Part shown: one piece after another, positions 5,412 to 5,531 of the stretch | Layout: each line of letters opens with the position of its first letter | How positions within the stretch are numbered: the first letter of the stretch is position 1 | NCBI GenBank assembly: GCA_003445095.1 | Contig: DLVS01000451.1 | Span: 1-5,531 of the forward strand | DNA length: 5,531 bases | DNA from: Verrucomicrobiales bacterium | GTDB lineage: Bacteria; Verrucomicrobiota; Verrucomicrobiia; Limisphaerales; UBA9464 | Direction of reading: 5' to 3' | The notes under the pieces: model-generated | Seen by the model: only the letters and a program-made list of their open reading frames with translations | Databases searched by the model: none | Told to the model about the DNA's origin: nothing | Position numbers and translations under genes: made by a program

Positions 5412-5531
5412 TTATCCTGTACGGCCAGGCGCCGGGTCGGGCTCTCGGGTCTTCGCGTGGAGAAAAAGCAGACCGCCCGGCAGTGCTCCAATTAGGGTGG
5501 CGGTGAGGGTCAAGAGACAGGCCGCGACGGC
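5412..5531 (-). CDS. Membrane protein, C-terminal end only (N-terminus outside window)
   Basis: On the minus strand a frame is open from the right edge to TAA at 5412-5414, giving 39 residues. The first 25 or so form a hydrophobic membrane span (AVAACLLTLTATLIGALPG, then GLLFLH), followed by a charged, proline-rich tail AKTREPDPAPGRTG. A transmembrane helix ending in a polar tail directly before a stop, 31 nt upstream of a same-strand gene, is what the end of a real membrane protein looks like. Another minus-strand frame is also open here, but it is Arg/Pro-rich and runs into the CPBP gene. The family cannot be recognised from this fragment. Confidence 0.6.
   Translation of the reverse strand, partial: AVAACLLTLTATLIGALPGGLLFLHAKTREPDPAPGRTG

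Noticed and set aside
1..5531. Search for a CRISPR array, insertion sequence, phage or toxin-antitoxin genes
   Set aside because: No spaced direct repeats, transposase or integrase motifs, terminal inverted repeats or recognisable toxin-antitoxin pairs were seen.

Overview
The window reads as chromosomal DNA of a moderately GC-rich environmental bacterium, most likely from the Planctomycetota-Verrucomicrobiota group and probably Verrucomicrobiota. The strongest clue is a minus-strand pseudopilin-like protein with an [10 protein letters not shown] prepilin N-terminus and an exact H-X9-DG motif, an architecture greatly expanded in that group. Weak or absent Shine-Dalgarno sequences before most genes fit this, but no ribosomal or marker gene confirms it.

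Layout from left to right. (1) 1-311, +: the C-terminal STAS domain of a SulP-type anion transporter, cut by the window edge. (2) 477-1190, -: the pseudopilin-like H-X9-DG protein, convergent with (1). (3) 1191-1412: a divergent intergenic region with two small palindromes. (4) 1413-1826 and 1843-2256, +: a single-domain cupin and a VOC/glyoxalase-fold protein, 16 nt apart and probably co-transcribed. (5) 2257-2663: about 400 nt without a convincing gene, holding a possible minus-strand coding remnant and a hairpin. (6) 2664-3866 and 3832-4605, +: an L-2-hydroxyglutarate oxidase-like flavoprotein overlapping a PdeM-type metallophosphoesterase. (7) 4602-4625: a hairpin between convergent genes. 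(8) 4634-5380, -: a CPBP-family intramembrane protease. (9) 5412-5531, -: the C-terminal end of a membrane protein that continues beyond the right edge and lies just upstream of the CPBP gene.

The genes do not form one pathway. There are three plausible transcription units (cupin-VOC, LhgO-PdeM, membrane protein-CPBP) plus two single genes. LhgO recycles L-2-hydroxyglutarate, a by-product of central metabolism. PdeM normally belongs to a DNA-repair cassette, but none of its usual partners is visible here. I see no mobile element, CRISPR array, tRNA or rRNA, and no convincing new multi-gene system. The points most worth a second look are the LhgO-PdeM overlap, the unexplained 2257-2663 gap and the cysteine cluster in the pseudopilin-like protein.
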